Of a stretch of DNA of 64,000 nucleotides, positions 8,906 to 20,471 are shown piece after piece. The position numbers and the translations under genes are program-made. The stretch spans positions 219,698-283,697 of the forward strand of contig NZ_KB891585.1 of assembly GCF_000373485.1 (NCBI RefSeq). The letters run 5' to 3'. How positions within the stretch are numbered: position 1 is the stretch's first letter; every line of letters begins with the position of its first letter. A model generated the notes under the pieces. The model saw only the letters and a program-made list of their open reading frames with translations, was not told the DNA's origin and made no database searches. This stretch comes from Dasania marina DSM 21967. GTDB taxonomy: Bacteria > Pseudomonadota > Gammaproteobacteria > Pseudomonadales > Dasaniaceae.

Positions 8906-10635
8906 CAGACATTAACTGGCCACCTTTTATTCTATTCTATCTGGCAGCGCTGATCATCCCCTTCGCTGGAAAACACTTGCGCAGTGCGGTTTTGCTCGCC
9001 ACCCCGTTATTAGGTTTGCTGTTACTTTATTTTCAATCAGGTGAATTATTGCAAGATAATGCAGGCTTACAGCTAATCCTCTTGGGTCAGCCGCTATCGC
9101 TCTATCGCGTCGATAAACTAAGCCTGCTATTTTCTTATATATTTCATATAGCCGCTTTTATTTTTGCCTTTTTCTCACTGCATCTTAATGATAAATCTCA
9201 ACACTGTACGGCCATGATTTACGTAGGTAGTGCAATAGGGGCTATTTTTTCCGGTGACTTAATCAGCCTGTTTATCTTTTGGGAGATAATAGCCATTAGT
9301 TCCACCTACTTGGTAATGGCCAGCAGAACAGAAGCGGCTATAAGCTCAGGCATACGCTACCTTATTATTCAGCTATTATCCGGCGTATTGTTATTAATTG
9401 GAACGCTGCTTTTTATTAACGAAACCGGCTCTAGTGTATTCTCCGCCATGGCGCTGTTTGCCGTGGAGCATCCACATTCACCGCAAATAAGCGCTTGGTT
9501 AATTCTTGTTGCCTTCGGTATTAAATGTGGGTTCCCTCCCTTTCACAACGCCTTAACCGATGCCTACCCACAATCGACGGCTACAGGCACCGTATACATC
9601 AGTGCTTTTACCACTATCGTTGCCGTTTACACCTTGGCAAGAGCCTTTGCCGGTGCAGATCTGCTTATTTACGTAGGCGCTGCAATGGCTATATTCCCAA
9701 TTTTTTATGCTGTGATTGAAAATGATTTGCGGCGCGTACTGTCCTACAGCACTATCAATCAGCTGGGGTTTATGGTGTGCGGCATAGGCATAGGCACTGA
9801 ATTAGCCGTTAATGGTGCTGTGGCCCATGCCGTCAATAATGTGGTTTTTAAAAGCCTGTTAATGATGGCAATGGGCGCTGTGCTGTATCGCGTAGGTACA
9901 GTAAAAGGCTCCGAACTGGGCGGCCTTTATAAAACCATGCCTTACACCACTGTCTTTTGTATTATTGGTGCCGCCGCTATTTCTGCCTTCCCTTTGTTCA
10001 GCGGCTTTGTCAGTAAGGCGATGATATTAAGCGCGGTGCTTGCCGAGCAACAAACCATTATTTGGCTAATACTCTTGTTCGCCTCCGCCGGTGTATTCCA
10101 TCATGCCGGCATAAAAATTCCGTTCTTCGCCTTTTTTGGCCACGACAGCGGCATACGCACACAGGACCCGCCAAAAAGCATGCTAGTCGCCATGGCGCTA
10201 GCCGCCGCCATGTGCATAGGCATAGGCATTTTCCCACAAACCTTTTATGAGCTATTGCCTTTCAGCATGGAGTACAAGCCTTACACCAGCCACCATGTTT
10301 TAACCCAATTACAATTATTGTTTTTCTCTGCGCTGGCTTTTGTTTGGTTAAAACGCTTAGGTATATACCCACCAGAATTAGTCTCAAGCAATATCGATGT
10401 GGAGTGGCTGTATCGGCGCTTAGCCCCTAAGCTGTGGTTACAAATACAGCAAGGTTTACACAGGGCTGAAACCTCAGTACAAAGCATGGCCATGAAAGCA
10501 AGCGCGGAACTTATTGACGCTACCCGCAGTGCCGCCACAGAAAACGGTTGGCTAACCGGAAAATGGAAAACCAGCTCCATGGTTATGTTAATGGTCGTAC
10601 TATTTGGCGGCCTGCTAATTTATAACTACCTTTAA
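8902..10635 (+). CDS. Third NuoL/MrpA-D-like proton-conducting subunit
   Basis: The 577-residue member of the NuoL/M/N superfamily closes the operon. It has the glutamate helix IFWEIIAISSTYLVMAS and a channel motif changed to IKCGFPPFHNALTDAYP. The AHAVNNVVFKSLLMMAMGAV helix keeps a Lys. The C-terminal 130 residues run on as an amphipathic segment and a final helix, somewhat like the NuoL arm. With the two MrpD-like proteins this makes three channel-type subunits. The start overlaps the small gene upstream as ATGA. Confidence 0.88.
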   Translation: MTDINWPPFILFYLAALIIPFAGKHLRSAVLLATPLLGLLLLYFQSGELLQDNAGLQLILLGQPLSLYRVDKLSLLFSYIFHIAAFIFAFFSLHLNDKSQHCTAMIYVGSAIGAIFSGDLISLFIFWEIIAISSTYLVMASRTEAAISSGIRYLIIQLLSGVLLLIGTLLFINETGSSVFSAMALFAVEHPHSPQISAWLILVAFGIKCGFPPFHNALTDAYPQSTATGTVYISAFTTIVAVYTLARAFAGADLLIYVGAAMAIFPIFYAVIENDLRRVLSYSTINQLGFMVCGIGIGTELAVNGAVAHAVNNVVFKSLLMMAMGAVLYRVGTVKGSELGGLYKTMPYTTVFCIIGAAAISAFPLFSGFVSKAMILSAVLAEQQTIIWLILLFASAGVFHHAGIKIPFFAFFGHDSGIRTQDPPKSMLVAMALAAAMCIGIGIFPQTFYELLPFSMEYKPYTSHHVLTQLQLLFFSALAFVWLKRLGIYPPELVSSNIDVEWLYRRLAPKLWLQIQQGLHRAETSVQSMAMKASAELIDATRSAATENGWLTGKWKTSSMVMLMVVLFGGLLIYNYL

Positions 10636-10736
10636 AGTGACGTCCACTTTTAGTAAAGCGCATAGACAAGCGTTAGTCATGCTGATAAGCAGGCTGTGAT
10701 GAAGTTTCAAACCTTGTAAAAAGACCAATTACATTG

Positions 10737-10943
10737 CTATTGTACGGTTTCTAAGCGAGTTAGGTCCCGGCATGTGGCCTCTTCTACGGTTTTATCTGGC
10801 GATTTACCTTCTAGCGCAAACCTTTCTTTTAAGTAATTAATAGTAATATTAATTTCTTGGGTAGATTGCTGAGTGCGGCTAGAACTTCGTCGACTTGTCC
10901 TCTGCATAAGCAATAGCACTTTTTTTAATTGCCTATTAAGCAT
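10737..10943 (-). pseudogene. Chemoreceptor (MCP) signalling-domain scrap
   Basis: The minus-strand frame contains SSSRTQQSTQEINITINYLK. This closely matches the segment [20 protein letters not shown] of the intact chemoreceptor at 57273-58763. The following EEATCRD region recalls the receptor's EETVESA. Only about 45 residues of the cytoplasmic hairpin survive, without membrane or HAMP parts. A plus-strand frame at 10943-11143 has a hydrophobic stretch but starts at TTG without a clear ribosome site, and I do not call it a gene. Confidence 0.65.
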
Positions 10944-11226
10944 TGTTGGGCCCAGCTATCAGCCTGTTAAACCATTATTTAGCGAGCTCCTACGCCAAAT
11001 GGGCTTGCGCTTGGCTGTTGGTTTTTCTGGTGGCTATCTGCTTGGCAGTTATTAAAAAAATTGTCGCTGCCTTGATTATCATATCCACTGCTGGTATTAG
11101 CTGGCGCTATCAGCCTCTTTGGCTTAACAACCATGTGGGATAATAGTATTAAACCAATAAGGTCATCGGGCTACCGCCTCTCGCTACTTACTGTAACAAT
11201 CTTTTGGGCCGCGATGACCATGCTGT

Positions 11227-11514
11227 TTATTTGAATCTGGCGGTGGCCGACTTCAGCGCATTGCCTAGCGTGTTCCACGCACCATCCAAGCCTGCCTTGA
11301 GGTCCTCCCATGCGTCATCGCCGGCGTCCTTAAGTTCGGCTAATTTATTGCTGGCTGCTTCTTGCATGGATCGCAGTTCCTTGATTTCTTTGTGGTACTC
11401 AAGTTGTGCATCGGCTTCGGCGTTATCCGCTTTGGCCTTGAGCGTGTCGATCTCTGCGCTCAACTGGTCAAATTGTGCCTGTAGTTTCTGTTGGTAAATT
11501 TCTTTCTTACTCAT
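11227..11514 (-). CDS. Small coiled-coil protein
   Basis: The 95-residue soluble protein is almost entirely charged heptad-like helix (LDQLSAEID-type repeats from residue 5 to 65). The end resembles amphipathic stress proteins (WEDLKAGLDGAWNTLGNALK). The start has a good GAAAGGAAATTAACA leader with ribosome site. It lies 43 bases downstream of katG on the same strand and may be co-transcribed, which suggests a stress role. Its molecular function is unknown to me. Confidence 0.8.
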   Translation of the reverse strand: MSKKEIYQQKLQAQFDQLSAEIDTLKAKADNAEADAQLEYHKEIKELRSMQEAASNKLAELKDAGDDAWEDLKAGLDGAWNTLGNALKSATARFK

Positions 11515-11557
11515 TGTTAATTTCCTTTCTCGTTGTGGGCCTATCAGGGGCCAGAAA

Positions 11558-13819
<2,262 letters not shown>

Positions 13820-13969
13820 TTAGCACTATAGGCTTATATAGCGATAACCCGCATTACAGTGCCAGTGACAGCTACCACCTACCACCAATGGACCGCTGTT
13901 TATCTTTATTGAGACAAAACCAGACATAACTATCAGATCGAGGATGCTGATTTAGCGCTGGGGAAAATA

Positions 13970-15340
13970 TTAAGTTTTAACCGGACCTAGCCAAACCTGT
14001 TGGGTATTAACAAATTCCATTATGCCGTGCGGCCCTAACTCTTTGCCTAGGCCTGAGCGTTTGGTTCCGCCGCTGGGCAACCGCGGGTCTGTTTTAACTA
14101 TGCCATTGACTGCGACTTGCCCTGCCTCTAAACGCTTCGCAATTTGCTCGCCGCGTTCGGTTGACGTCCATACGGATGCAGCCAAGCCATATTCGCTATC
14201 ATTCGCGATTGTAATTGCCTGTTCAGCATCTGTCGCTTTCAGTACTACGGCTACCGGGCCAAAAGTTTCCTCCCGGCATGCCACCATGTCGTTGGTCACA
14301 TCCACCAGTAAGGTGGGTGGATAAAAATGCCCAGGTGTTGCTGGCGCTGCACCGCCTAGCAAGCATCGCGCACCGGCGGCAACGGTTTGCTCGACTTGCC
14401 TAGCTAGATTGTCGCGTAGATCAGCTCTAGCCAAGGGACCGATTTTAGTGGTTTCGTTTTTTGGATCACCCATGGTTAATGCTGCAAAGCGGGTTTTCAA
14501 TAGTCCAACAAAATCATCGTGCACACTATCCTCAACAATAAACCGCTTCGCAGCAATACAGGATTGCCCTGCATTAATGGTGCGCGATAAAGTTAATACA
14601 TCAGCCGCTTTCTCTAAATCGGCATCCGCTAATACAATCGCAGGATCGGAACCACCTAGTTCAAGCACTACAGGTTTAATTTCAGCGGCAGCCAACGCCG
14701 CCACTTTGGCACCGGCGGCACTGGAGCCGGTAAACGACACTGCACGGACGAAAGGATGTTGAATTGCTGCGGCAACATCGTTATTTATCAAGGGTAAATT
14801 CTGCATGACACCTGCAGCAGCACCTGCACTGGTAAATATATCGGCAATGGCCGCAGCAACCGCAGGTACATGCGGATCATGCTTCATCAGGCAGGTGTTA
14901 CCCGCCATTAAGGCCGGTGCACAAAAACGAAATGCCAACCACAACGGCGCATTCCAGGGCAAAATTCCCAGCACTGGGCCTAGCGGTAGATGCTGCACAT
15001 AACTACGGCTAGCATCCGATAATAGTTCGCGCTCTGCCAGATAGGCCTCTGCATGTTCAGCGTAATGCACTGCGCAGGACGCGGCTTTTTTAACTTCGCC
15101 ACGGCCTTCGGTAATAGGTTTACCCATTTCGTCGCACATCATAATCGCCAGTCGCTCTTCCTCTTCATGCATGATGCGCGCAACGGCAAGCAATACTTCT
15201 GCACGCGCGGCAAAGCTACGCTGCTTCCATTGCTGAAAAGCTGATTGGGCGCTCTCTATTGTTGCACGCATTTCGCCTTCGGTTAAGGCTGGATATTCGT
15301 GCAAGAACTTACCTGATGTTGGATTAATAATGTTAAACAT
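13970..15340 (-). CDS. doeC: Aldehyde dehydrogenase, probable DoeC of ectoine degradation
   Basis: NAD(P)-dependent aldehyde dehydrogenase of 456 residues. Catalytic Asn130 (LPWNAPLW), Glu227 (VLELGGSDP) and Cys261 (NAGQSCIAAKR) are all present. By sequence type it resembles short succinate-semialdehyde dehydrogenases (Sad/GabD-like). Its place seven bases after doeA makes DoeC, which oxidises aspartate semialdehyde to aspartate, the best guess. It is the last gene of the minus-strand operon. A succinate-semialdehyde role cannot be excluded. Confidence 0.8.
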   Translation of the reverse strand: MFNIINPTSGKFLHEYPALTEGEMRATIESAQSAFQQWKQRSFAARAEVLLAVARIMHEEEERLAIMMCDEMGKPITEGRGEVKKAASCAVHYAEHAEAYLAERELLSDASRSYVQHLPLGPVLGILPWNAPLWLAFRFCAPALMAGNTCLMKHDPHVPAVAAAIADIFTSAGAAAGVMQNLPLINNDVAAAIQHPFVRAVSFTGSSAAGAKVAALAAAEIKPVVLELGGSDPAIVLADADLEKAADVLTLSRTINAGQSCIAAKRFIVEDSVHDDFVGLLKTRFAALTMGDPKNETTKIGPLARADLRDNLARQVEQTVAAGARCLLGGAAPATPGHFYPPTLLVDVTNDMVACREETFGPVAVVLKATDAEQAITIANDSEYGLAASVWTSTERGEQIAKRLEAGQVAVNGIVKTDPRLPSGGTKRSGLGKELGPHGIMEFVNTQQVWLGPVKT

Positions 15341-15346
15341 AGAATG

Positions 15347-16612
15347 CTATACCTCGTGTTTTGATTTCTTTTCGTCCTTGCCTTTACTTTTATGGACTGT
15401 GGTTGTGGCCGCGGCTGCTGATAGTTGTGTGATGCTAGAGGGTGAATCTTTTTTAATGGTGAAGTCCTGCTCGACATCGGTAAAAAATGAATCGCAGCCG
15501 GTATCAGTAATGTAAAAAGTATCGGAAATGCCGCAGGTCTTGTCGCCTTCAACACCCCAAATCCACGGAATAATATGAAAGGTCATGCCTTTTTCTAATA
15601 CTCGCGAATCACCTTGTTTTAAACTGATGATATAGCCTTCATCCCAACTAGGGGGAAAGGCGATTCCTATCGAATAACCCGAGCGCGTAATCAATTTTCC
15701 ATCTACGTCACTGTCCATAATGATGGTGCGCACCATATTATCTGCATCGCTGACCGTCATTCCCGGGCGCAAATTTTCGCGTACGCATTTTAATGCGTGT
15801 TTCATTACCTGCTGCGCTTTATGCATCGCGTCGTTCATTTCACCGCAGATAACCGTACGCATTAATGCGGTGTGATAGCGCCGGTAACAGCCGCCCACTT
15901 CTAAAAAGACGTGTTCGCCTGGCTGCACAACCCTGCCCTCCCACGTGGCGTGGCCTATCATGGTGCGTGGCCCAGAAGTAACATAAGGCATTACCGCAGG
16001 CGGCTCACCACCTGCCCGGAACATTGCCTGGCTAATAGCCGCGCCGATTTCATTTTCGGTGACGCCCGGTAGCGTTGCTTCTATACCTGCTAACATGCCT
16101 GCTTTAGCTGCAATAGCAGATTTACGCATAATATTTAATTCCACCTCGGACTTACACGCACGCCCCTCTTCAACTATGCCGAAACAATCCATTAACCTAC
16201 CATCGGTAAAATTTGTGTGTATTTGATCTTGATGATAAGCCGGAAAAAAATAGCTATTGCGTTCATAACCCAGCACTTTTTTGGAAAAACCAAATTCGCG
16301 TAAGGATTCAATTAACATTTGCACCGCATCGCCTGTGTCGGGGTATGGCCTAGTCTCCTCCACCCACGTGCGGGCAATGACATTGGACTCCTCCAGCTTT
16401 CGGGTGATCATAAAGGGTTCATTTTCTAGCGGCACAACCAATGCCTGAAAAAATGAATAACCCGTAGTTTGGTAATCCGTTAAATACATTAGATTTTCGG
16501 GATCGGTAATAATTACCCCATCCAGTAGCCGTTGCTGCATACGTTGACGCAACTCTTCCAGCCGGCGCTGATATTCCGAAAATGGAAATGTCATGTCATC
16601 GCGCTCACGCAT
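15347..16612 (-). CDS. doeA: Ectoine hydrolase DoeA (M24 creatinase/Xaa-Pro peptidase fold)
   Basis: The 421-residue cytoplasmic enzyme has an N-terminal creatinase domain (about 10-160) and a C-terminal pita-bread M24 domain (about 175-390). Segments such as VIITDPENLMYLTDYQTTGY and LRPGMTVSDADNMVRTI fit the DoeA/EutD group, which opens the ectoine ring to N-acetyl-2,4-diaminobutyrate. The last 30 residues are a Ser/Lys-rich tail that looks dispensable. The ATG at 16612 is preceded by GGAG inside the end of doeD. A second ATG lies six codons in. Confidence 0.85.
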   Translation of the reverse strand: MRERDDMTFPFSEYQRRLEELRQRMQQRLLDGVIITDPENLMYLTDYQTTGYSFFQALVVPLENEPFMITRKLEESNVIARTWVEETRPYPDTGDAVQMLIESLREFGFSKKVLGYERNSYFFPAYHQDQIHTNFTDGRLMDCFGIVEEGRACKSEVELNIMRKSAIAAKAGMLAGIEATLPGVTENEIGAAISQAMFRAGGEPPAVMPYVTSGPRTMIGHATWEGRVVQPGEHVFLEVGGCYRRYHTALMRTVICGEMNDAMHKAQQVMKHALKCVRENLRPGMTVSDADNMVRTIIMDSDVDGKLITRSGYSIGIAFPPSWDEGYIISLKQGDSRVLEKGMTFHIIPWIWGVEGDKTCGISDTFYITDTGCDSFFTDVEQDFTIKKDSPSSITQLSAAAATTTVHKSKGKDEKKSKHEV

Positions 16613-16614
16613 AA

Positions 16615-17868
16615 TTAAGCTCCGGTTTTTTTGGCTACAGCGTGACTAAAAATATCGAAGCCTTGCGCTATATCTTCATCGGTTGAGGTGAGGGGTGGAA
16701 TAAATTTAATGACTCGGCTGGTGACACCACAGGGGCCGATAAGCAGACCATCATCAAAACATTGCCTAGCAATGCCTTTTGCTAAATCATTATCAGCAAC
16801 ATCAAGCCCGTGAATCATACCTTTGCCACGAACAACAAATTTACCATCGCCAAATTCATCAGCAATTTTCTCTAGGCGCTGGGTGATTCCGCCACAGCGC
16901 TCCTGGGTACGCTGCATTAATTCGTCGTTTTCAAAGTAGCGCAGCGCCTCTCTACCGGCGACAAACGAAATCCCTTGGCCACGAAAAGTCCCGGTATGCT
17001 CACCAGGCTTCCAATGAGAATCGTGTTCGGGTTTTATTAAATTCATTGCCAGGGGTGTTCCTAAACCACCTATACCTTTAGCCAAGCAAATAATATCTGG
17101 ATCAACGCCTAAATCTTCAAAGCTAAAATACTGCCCTGTACGACCACAACCGACTTGAATATCGTCAATGATAAATAGCGCGCCGAGATCGTGAGCTAGC
17201 GCTTGTACTCCTTGCAACCACTCTTTGCTGGCAATATTTACGCCACCTTCTGCTTGAATCGTTTCAACCAAAAATGCCGCAGGAAGATCAGTACCACTAG
17301 AGCCACTTTGATAGGCGACTCGCAAATCATGTAAGTTTTGCATACCACCACCAGGCCCAGATTCAAAGGGTATATGTGTGACATTATTTAATGGCACGCC
17401 TGCCGCGTTGCGAAAATAGGCATTGGCTGTACAGGCGAGAGCACCCAGTGTCATACCATGAAAGCCTTGGCCGCAAGCGACAACATCCGTTCGCCCCGTT
17501 ACTCGCCGCGCGAGCTTTAACGCTGCCTCCACGGCATTGCTGCCTGTAGGCCCCACAAACTGAAGCTTATAATCCATCTTACGCGGTAATAGAATGATCT
17601 CGACAAAGGCTTTTATAAAATCTCGTTTTACGCTAGTGGCCATATCAAGGCTATGGGTAACGCCATTGTTTTGTAAAAAGCTAATCACAGCCTCTTTCAT
17701 GTGTGGATTATTGTGGCCGAAATTTAACACCCCGGCACCAGCAAAAAAATCGATGTATTCTTTGCCCTGCTCGTCGAACTGCCGGGCATTAATTGCACGA
17801 GCAAATATCGTGGGATACGATCGGCAATATCCTCGAATTTCAGATTCCCATTGGTCAAATATTTGCAT
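16615..17868 (-). CDS. doeD: Diaminobutyrate aminotransferase (DoeD/EctB-like, class III)
   Basis: PLP-dependent class III aminotransferase of 417 residues. Asp236 (LFIIDDIQVGCGRTG) and the PLP lysine Lys264 (CLAKGIGG) are visible. The text GHNNPHMKEA and the QFVGPTGSNAVEAALKLARR region is strongly EctB-like. EctB makes diaminobutyrate for ectoine synthesis, whereas DoeD runs the reverse step in degradation. With doeA two bases downstream and no ectA or ectC nearby, the degradative role is favoured. Confidence 0.83.
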   Translation of the reverse strand: MQIFDQWESEIRGYCRSYPTIFARAINARQFDEQGKEYIDFFAGAGVLNFGHNNPHMKEAVISFLQNNGVTHSLDMATSVKRDFIKAFVEIILLPRKMDYKLQFVGPTGSNAVEAALKLARRVTGRTDVVACGQGFHGMTLGALACTANAYFRNAAGVPLNNVTHIPFESGPGGGMQNLHDLRVAYQSGSSGTDLPAAFLVETIQAEGGVNIASKEWLQGVQALAHDLGALFIIDDIQVGCGRTGQYFSFEDLGVDPDIICLAKGIGGLGTPLAMNLIKPEHDSHWKPGEHTGTFRGQGISFVAGREALRYFENDELMQRTQERCGGITQRLEKIADEFGDGKFVVRGKGMIHGLDVADNDLAKGIARQCFDDGLLIGPCGVTSRVIKFIPPLTSTDEDIAQGFDIFSHAVAKKTGA

Positions 17869-18223
17869 GCTATCCTCCAGCTAATTTTATATGGCCAGCA
17901 AATCATACGATTTTTGATAACGTCACAGTGTTGACGGTTTACTTTAGAACGATTTGCTATTGAACAGTTACTACTACTGTATGAGCGATTACTACGATGA
18001 AGAACGTCGATATAAACGACGAATATTGAAACGGCCCTGTCATATTGTGTTCTACGCAGCCTTTAAGGCGTTCACGTAAAGAATAACAAAACAAATAGAA
18101 CCGGCATTGATGGTGACGACTTGAGTATTAACACTACGCTACATTGACCTTAATAGCCACTTAGCTAAATTTCAAGTTTAGTAGAGGGATTTATTGAAAA
18201 TAATGACAGCTTTTCATCCCTGC
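17869..18223. other. Intergenic gap between doeB2 and doeD
   Basis: This AT-rich gap of 355 bases lies between two genes of the same strand. I see no open frame of note and no repeat. It may carry a separate promoter for doeD-doeA-doeC, but I could not fix -35 and -10 boxes. Confidence 0.4.
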
Positions 18224-19396
18224 TTAATTATCTATACACGCTGCATTTGGGGCTCCCGCGAGCGCCGCAAGCGTACGGACAACGGGTGAAATAAGTGCAT
18301 CATTAAATTCATAATGCGGGCTGTGACAGGGATGACTATAAGCCTCTTGGCTAGACATGCCAATTAGCGCAAAGGCACCGGGTATGTGTTGCAAATAATA
18401 ACTGAAGTCCTCTGACGCCATTATGGGTACTACAGTTGATGCACTTTGCCACTCTGGGCCATAAATATCCGCTAACACATTACGGAAACGTTGCGCGGGT
18501 TTAGAGTGATTTATGGTGGCTTGGTAGCGATCCTCTACTTGCACCTCAGCAGTAACGCCATAAGCCAAAGCTGTGGACGTTGTAATTTCTGTAATCAGCG
18601 CATTTAATTTTTCTCGTAACTCGGGCTTTGCCAAACGAATGCTTCCACCTAATCGCGCCATATTAGGGATGACGGTAGGCCCACTTGGCGCCTCAATGGA
18701 GGTAACACTGACAACGGCTGCATCTTGCGGCGCCATGCGTCGACTTATGATTTGCTGTAAATTTAAAACGACTGCCGACGCCGCCAATACCGGATCACGA
18801 CACAACTCCGGCTGGCTCGCATGACCACCAGCACCGTGTAATACGATTAAAAATGTGCCATTGCCAGACATAACTGCCCCGTCCGGGCATACGGCGTGAC
18901 CAAAAGGAATCGCCGGCCAATTATGCCAGCCAAATATTTCTTCGATGCCCTTTAATGCACCTGCGTTGATCATCTCTCTAGCGCCATGACCTCCCTCCTC
19001 GGCGGGCTGAAAGATAAAACTAACAGGGCCAGGAAGCTCACTTTCATGCGCTTTCAGCCAAGCAGCCGTCGCCCACAGCACCGCCGTGTGACCATCATGA
19101 CCGCAAGCATGCATTATGCCGCTAACGTTTGAGCAGTAATTATTTGTGGCTTGCTCTTGGATAGGAAGCGCATCCATGTCGCCGCGTAACGCAATATGTT
19201 TACCCGAGGCATGTGCGGCAATAGTTGCAACAGTGCCGTGTTCGGCACAGGCTCGCCAAGTGATTTTTAATTGGTCTAATCGTTGACGAATATTGGCTGC
19301 AGTATTGATTTCATTCCAAGCTAACTCTGGATTACGATGCAATACGTGACGAAAGGCCACCGCTTGTTGAATGATGGAGTCCCAGCTAGACGACAT
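18224..19396 (-). CDS. doeB2: M20-family amidohydrolase, probable N-acetyl-diaminobutyrate deacetylase (DoeB2-like)
   Basis: Metal-dependent hydrolase of 390 residues in the M20D family. It has RGDMDALPIQE near residue 75, HACGHDGHTA with Cys98 and His100, and PAEEGGHGARE with the Glu132/Glu133 pair. A later SEDFSYYLQHIPGAF motif supplies the last metal site. The family includes hippurate and IAA-amino-acid hydrolases. Next to doeA and doeD the likely substrate is N-acetyl-2,4-diaminobutyrate, the middle step of ectoine breakdown. It is a different fold from the M14-type DoeB, and the specificity is inferred from context. Confidence 0.75.
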   Translation of the reverse strand: MSSSWDSIIQQAVAFRHVLHRNPELAWNEINTAANIRQRLDQLKITWRACAEHGTVATIAAHASGKHIALRGDMDALPIQEQATNNYCSNVSGIMHACGHDGHTAVLWATAAWLKAHESELPGPVSFIFQPAEEGGHGAREMINAGALKGIEEIFGWHNWPAIPFGHAVCPDGAVMSGNGTFLIVLHGAGGHASQPELCRDPVLAASAVVLNLQQIISRRMAPQDAAVVSVTSIEAPSGPTVIPNMARLGGSIRLAKPELREKLNALITEITTSTALAYGVTAEVQVEDRYQATINHSKPAQRFRNVLADIYGPEWQSASTVVPIMASEDFSYYLQHIPGAFALIGMSSQEAYSHPCHSPHYEFNDALISPVVRTLAALAGAPNAACIDN

Positions 19397-19573
19397 ACTT
19401 AACTCCTATATATTTTCTATTGAATGAAAGTGTAGCACTTCCACGAAGAATTTTAAAAACAGCGTTTTATGTTAAAGCCACATTGCTGATTTGAAATAAT
19501 TTCACAGGCTAAACCATAAATAATTACCATAAAGAATTGTCTTGCCAAACATTCACCTAACGGAGAAATAGCG

Positions 19574-19967
19574 ATGTTAGGTAGCATGAGGAACTTGCAT
19601 AATGATGCCATCCACGCAACTGACGGTAATATGGGTCACGTGGTAAATTTCTACTTCGAAAGATACCTGGGCTATCCGTTACTTTGTTGTCGACACGGCC
19701 GCTTGGCTTACGACTCGCAACAGGGTGTTGTTCTCCCCGATTGCTATTGAGCGTCCGGACAGGGATGAAAAAGTATTGCCGGTTTCGATAACGAAACAGC
19801 AAGTGCAATATAGCCCTTCGGTAGACACGGAAAAACCGGCATCACGCCCGCAACAAATAATGCACCTTCGCTATTTCGCTTATCCATTGTATTGGGGTGG
19901 TTTGGGCTTGTGGGGAGAAGGCGCATCTGCGGGTTATTTGATGCCGGGGAATGGCGTCTGTTCATAA
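19574..19967 (+). pseudogene. PRC-barrel domain protein with a frameshift
   Basis: An ATG at 19574 with a GGAGAAA ribosome site starts MLGSMRNLHNDAIHATDGNM and GHVVNFYFE. It then loses the frame. One base later the text continues as DTWAIRYFVVDTAAWLTTRN and LFSPIAIERPDRDEKVLPVS. The protein ends with a WGGLGLWGEG segment and a stop at 19965-19967. The break lies in TTCGAAAGATACC at about 19656-19668, consistent with one extra A. The result would be about 130 residues, shorter than two-domain relatives. Either a real pseudogene or a single-base sequencing error explains it. Confidence 0.8.
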
Positions 19968-20252
19968 TACTGTGAACGATTATGGTTTATCACTGTTAAC
20001 CGCGTGCTCAACTCGAGAGTCTATATGATGATAATCAACGCTTTTTCACCGTGAGCTGTTGATGTTTGGCCTTGATGTTCTTCTTTCTAGACTACGTTAC
20101 TCGGTTCTGCGATTTTTAAACGGATAGAATGAAGCGTGTATACCTTCAACGCCCTGCCCTCAGCCACAGGCACCCAATTTAGTATTGCAAGCCCGAAACA
20201 GTGTCGGTTGATAATAGTGGCGACCAGCAAAGCTAGGCAGCGGATAAAACCA

Positions 20253-20280
20253 TTGAAAAAAAGGCCTGTCTGTGTATAAT
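20253..20280 (+). promoter_or_regulatory. Sigma-70-type promoter upstream of the SulP gene
   Basis: TTGAAA (20253-20258) and TATAAT (20275-20280) are separated by 16 bases. Transcription would start near 20287, giving a leader of about 185 bases before the SulP ATG. The leader has a small CAATG/CATTG hairpin close to the start. No other gene lies between. Confidence 0.65.
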
Positions 20281-20471
20281 TTCGCCTCTTTTAAAATGGT
20301 TGGAAGCTATTTTACTGAGCAGTCCACCCTAGCGCAGTTTTAGCAGCCGCTGTGATTGCACCCTCAATTTGTCGTTAGTGCGCAAGTCTCTGCGCGTTAG
20401 ATATAACATTTATTTTATTCGCCGCAATGTAACTGCATTGTGGGGACTCATTGTTAGTTCGTAGGTTATTA

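Noticed and set aside
10943-11143. Hydrophobic 66-codon frame
   Set aside because: TTG start, no ribosome site, and no recognisable family.
16615-17868. EctB as part of ectoine synthesis
   Set aside because: No ectA or ectC nearby and the gene abuts doeA, so the degradative DoeD role is more likely.
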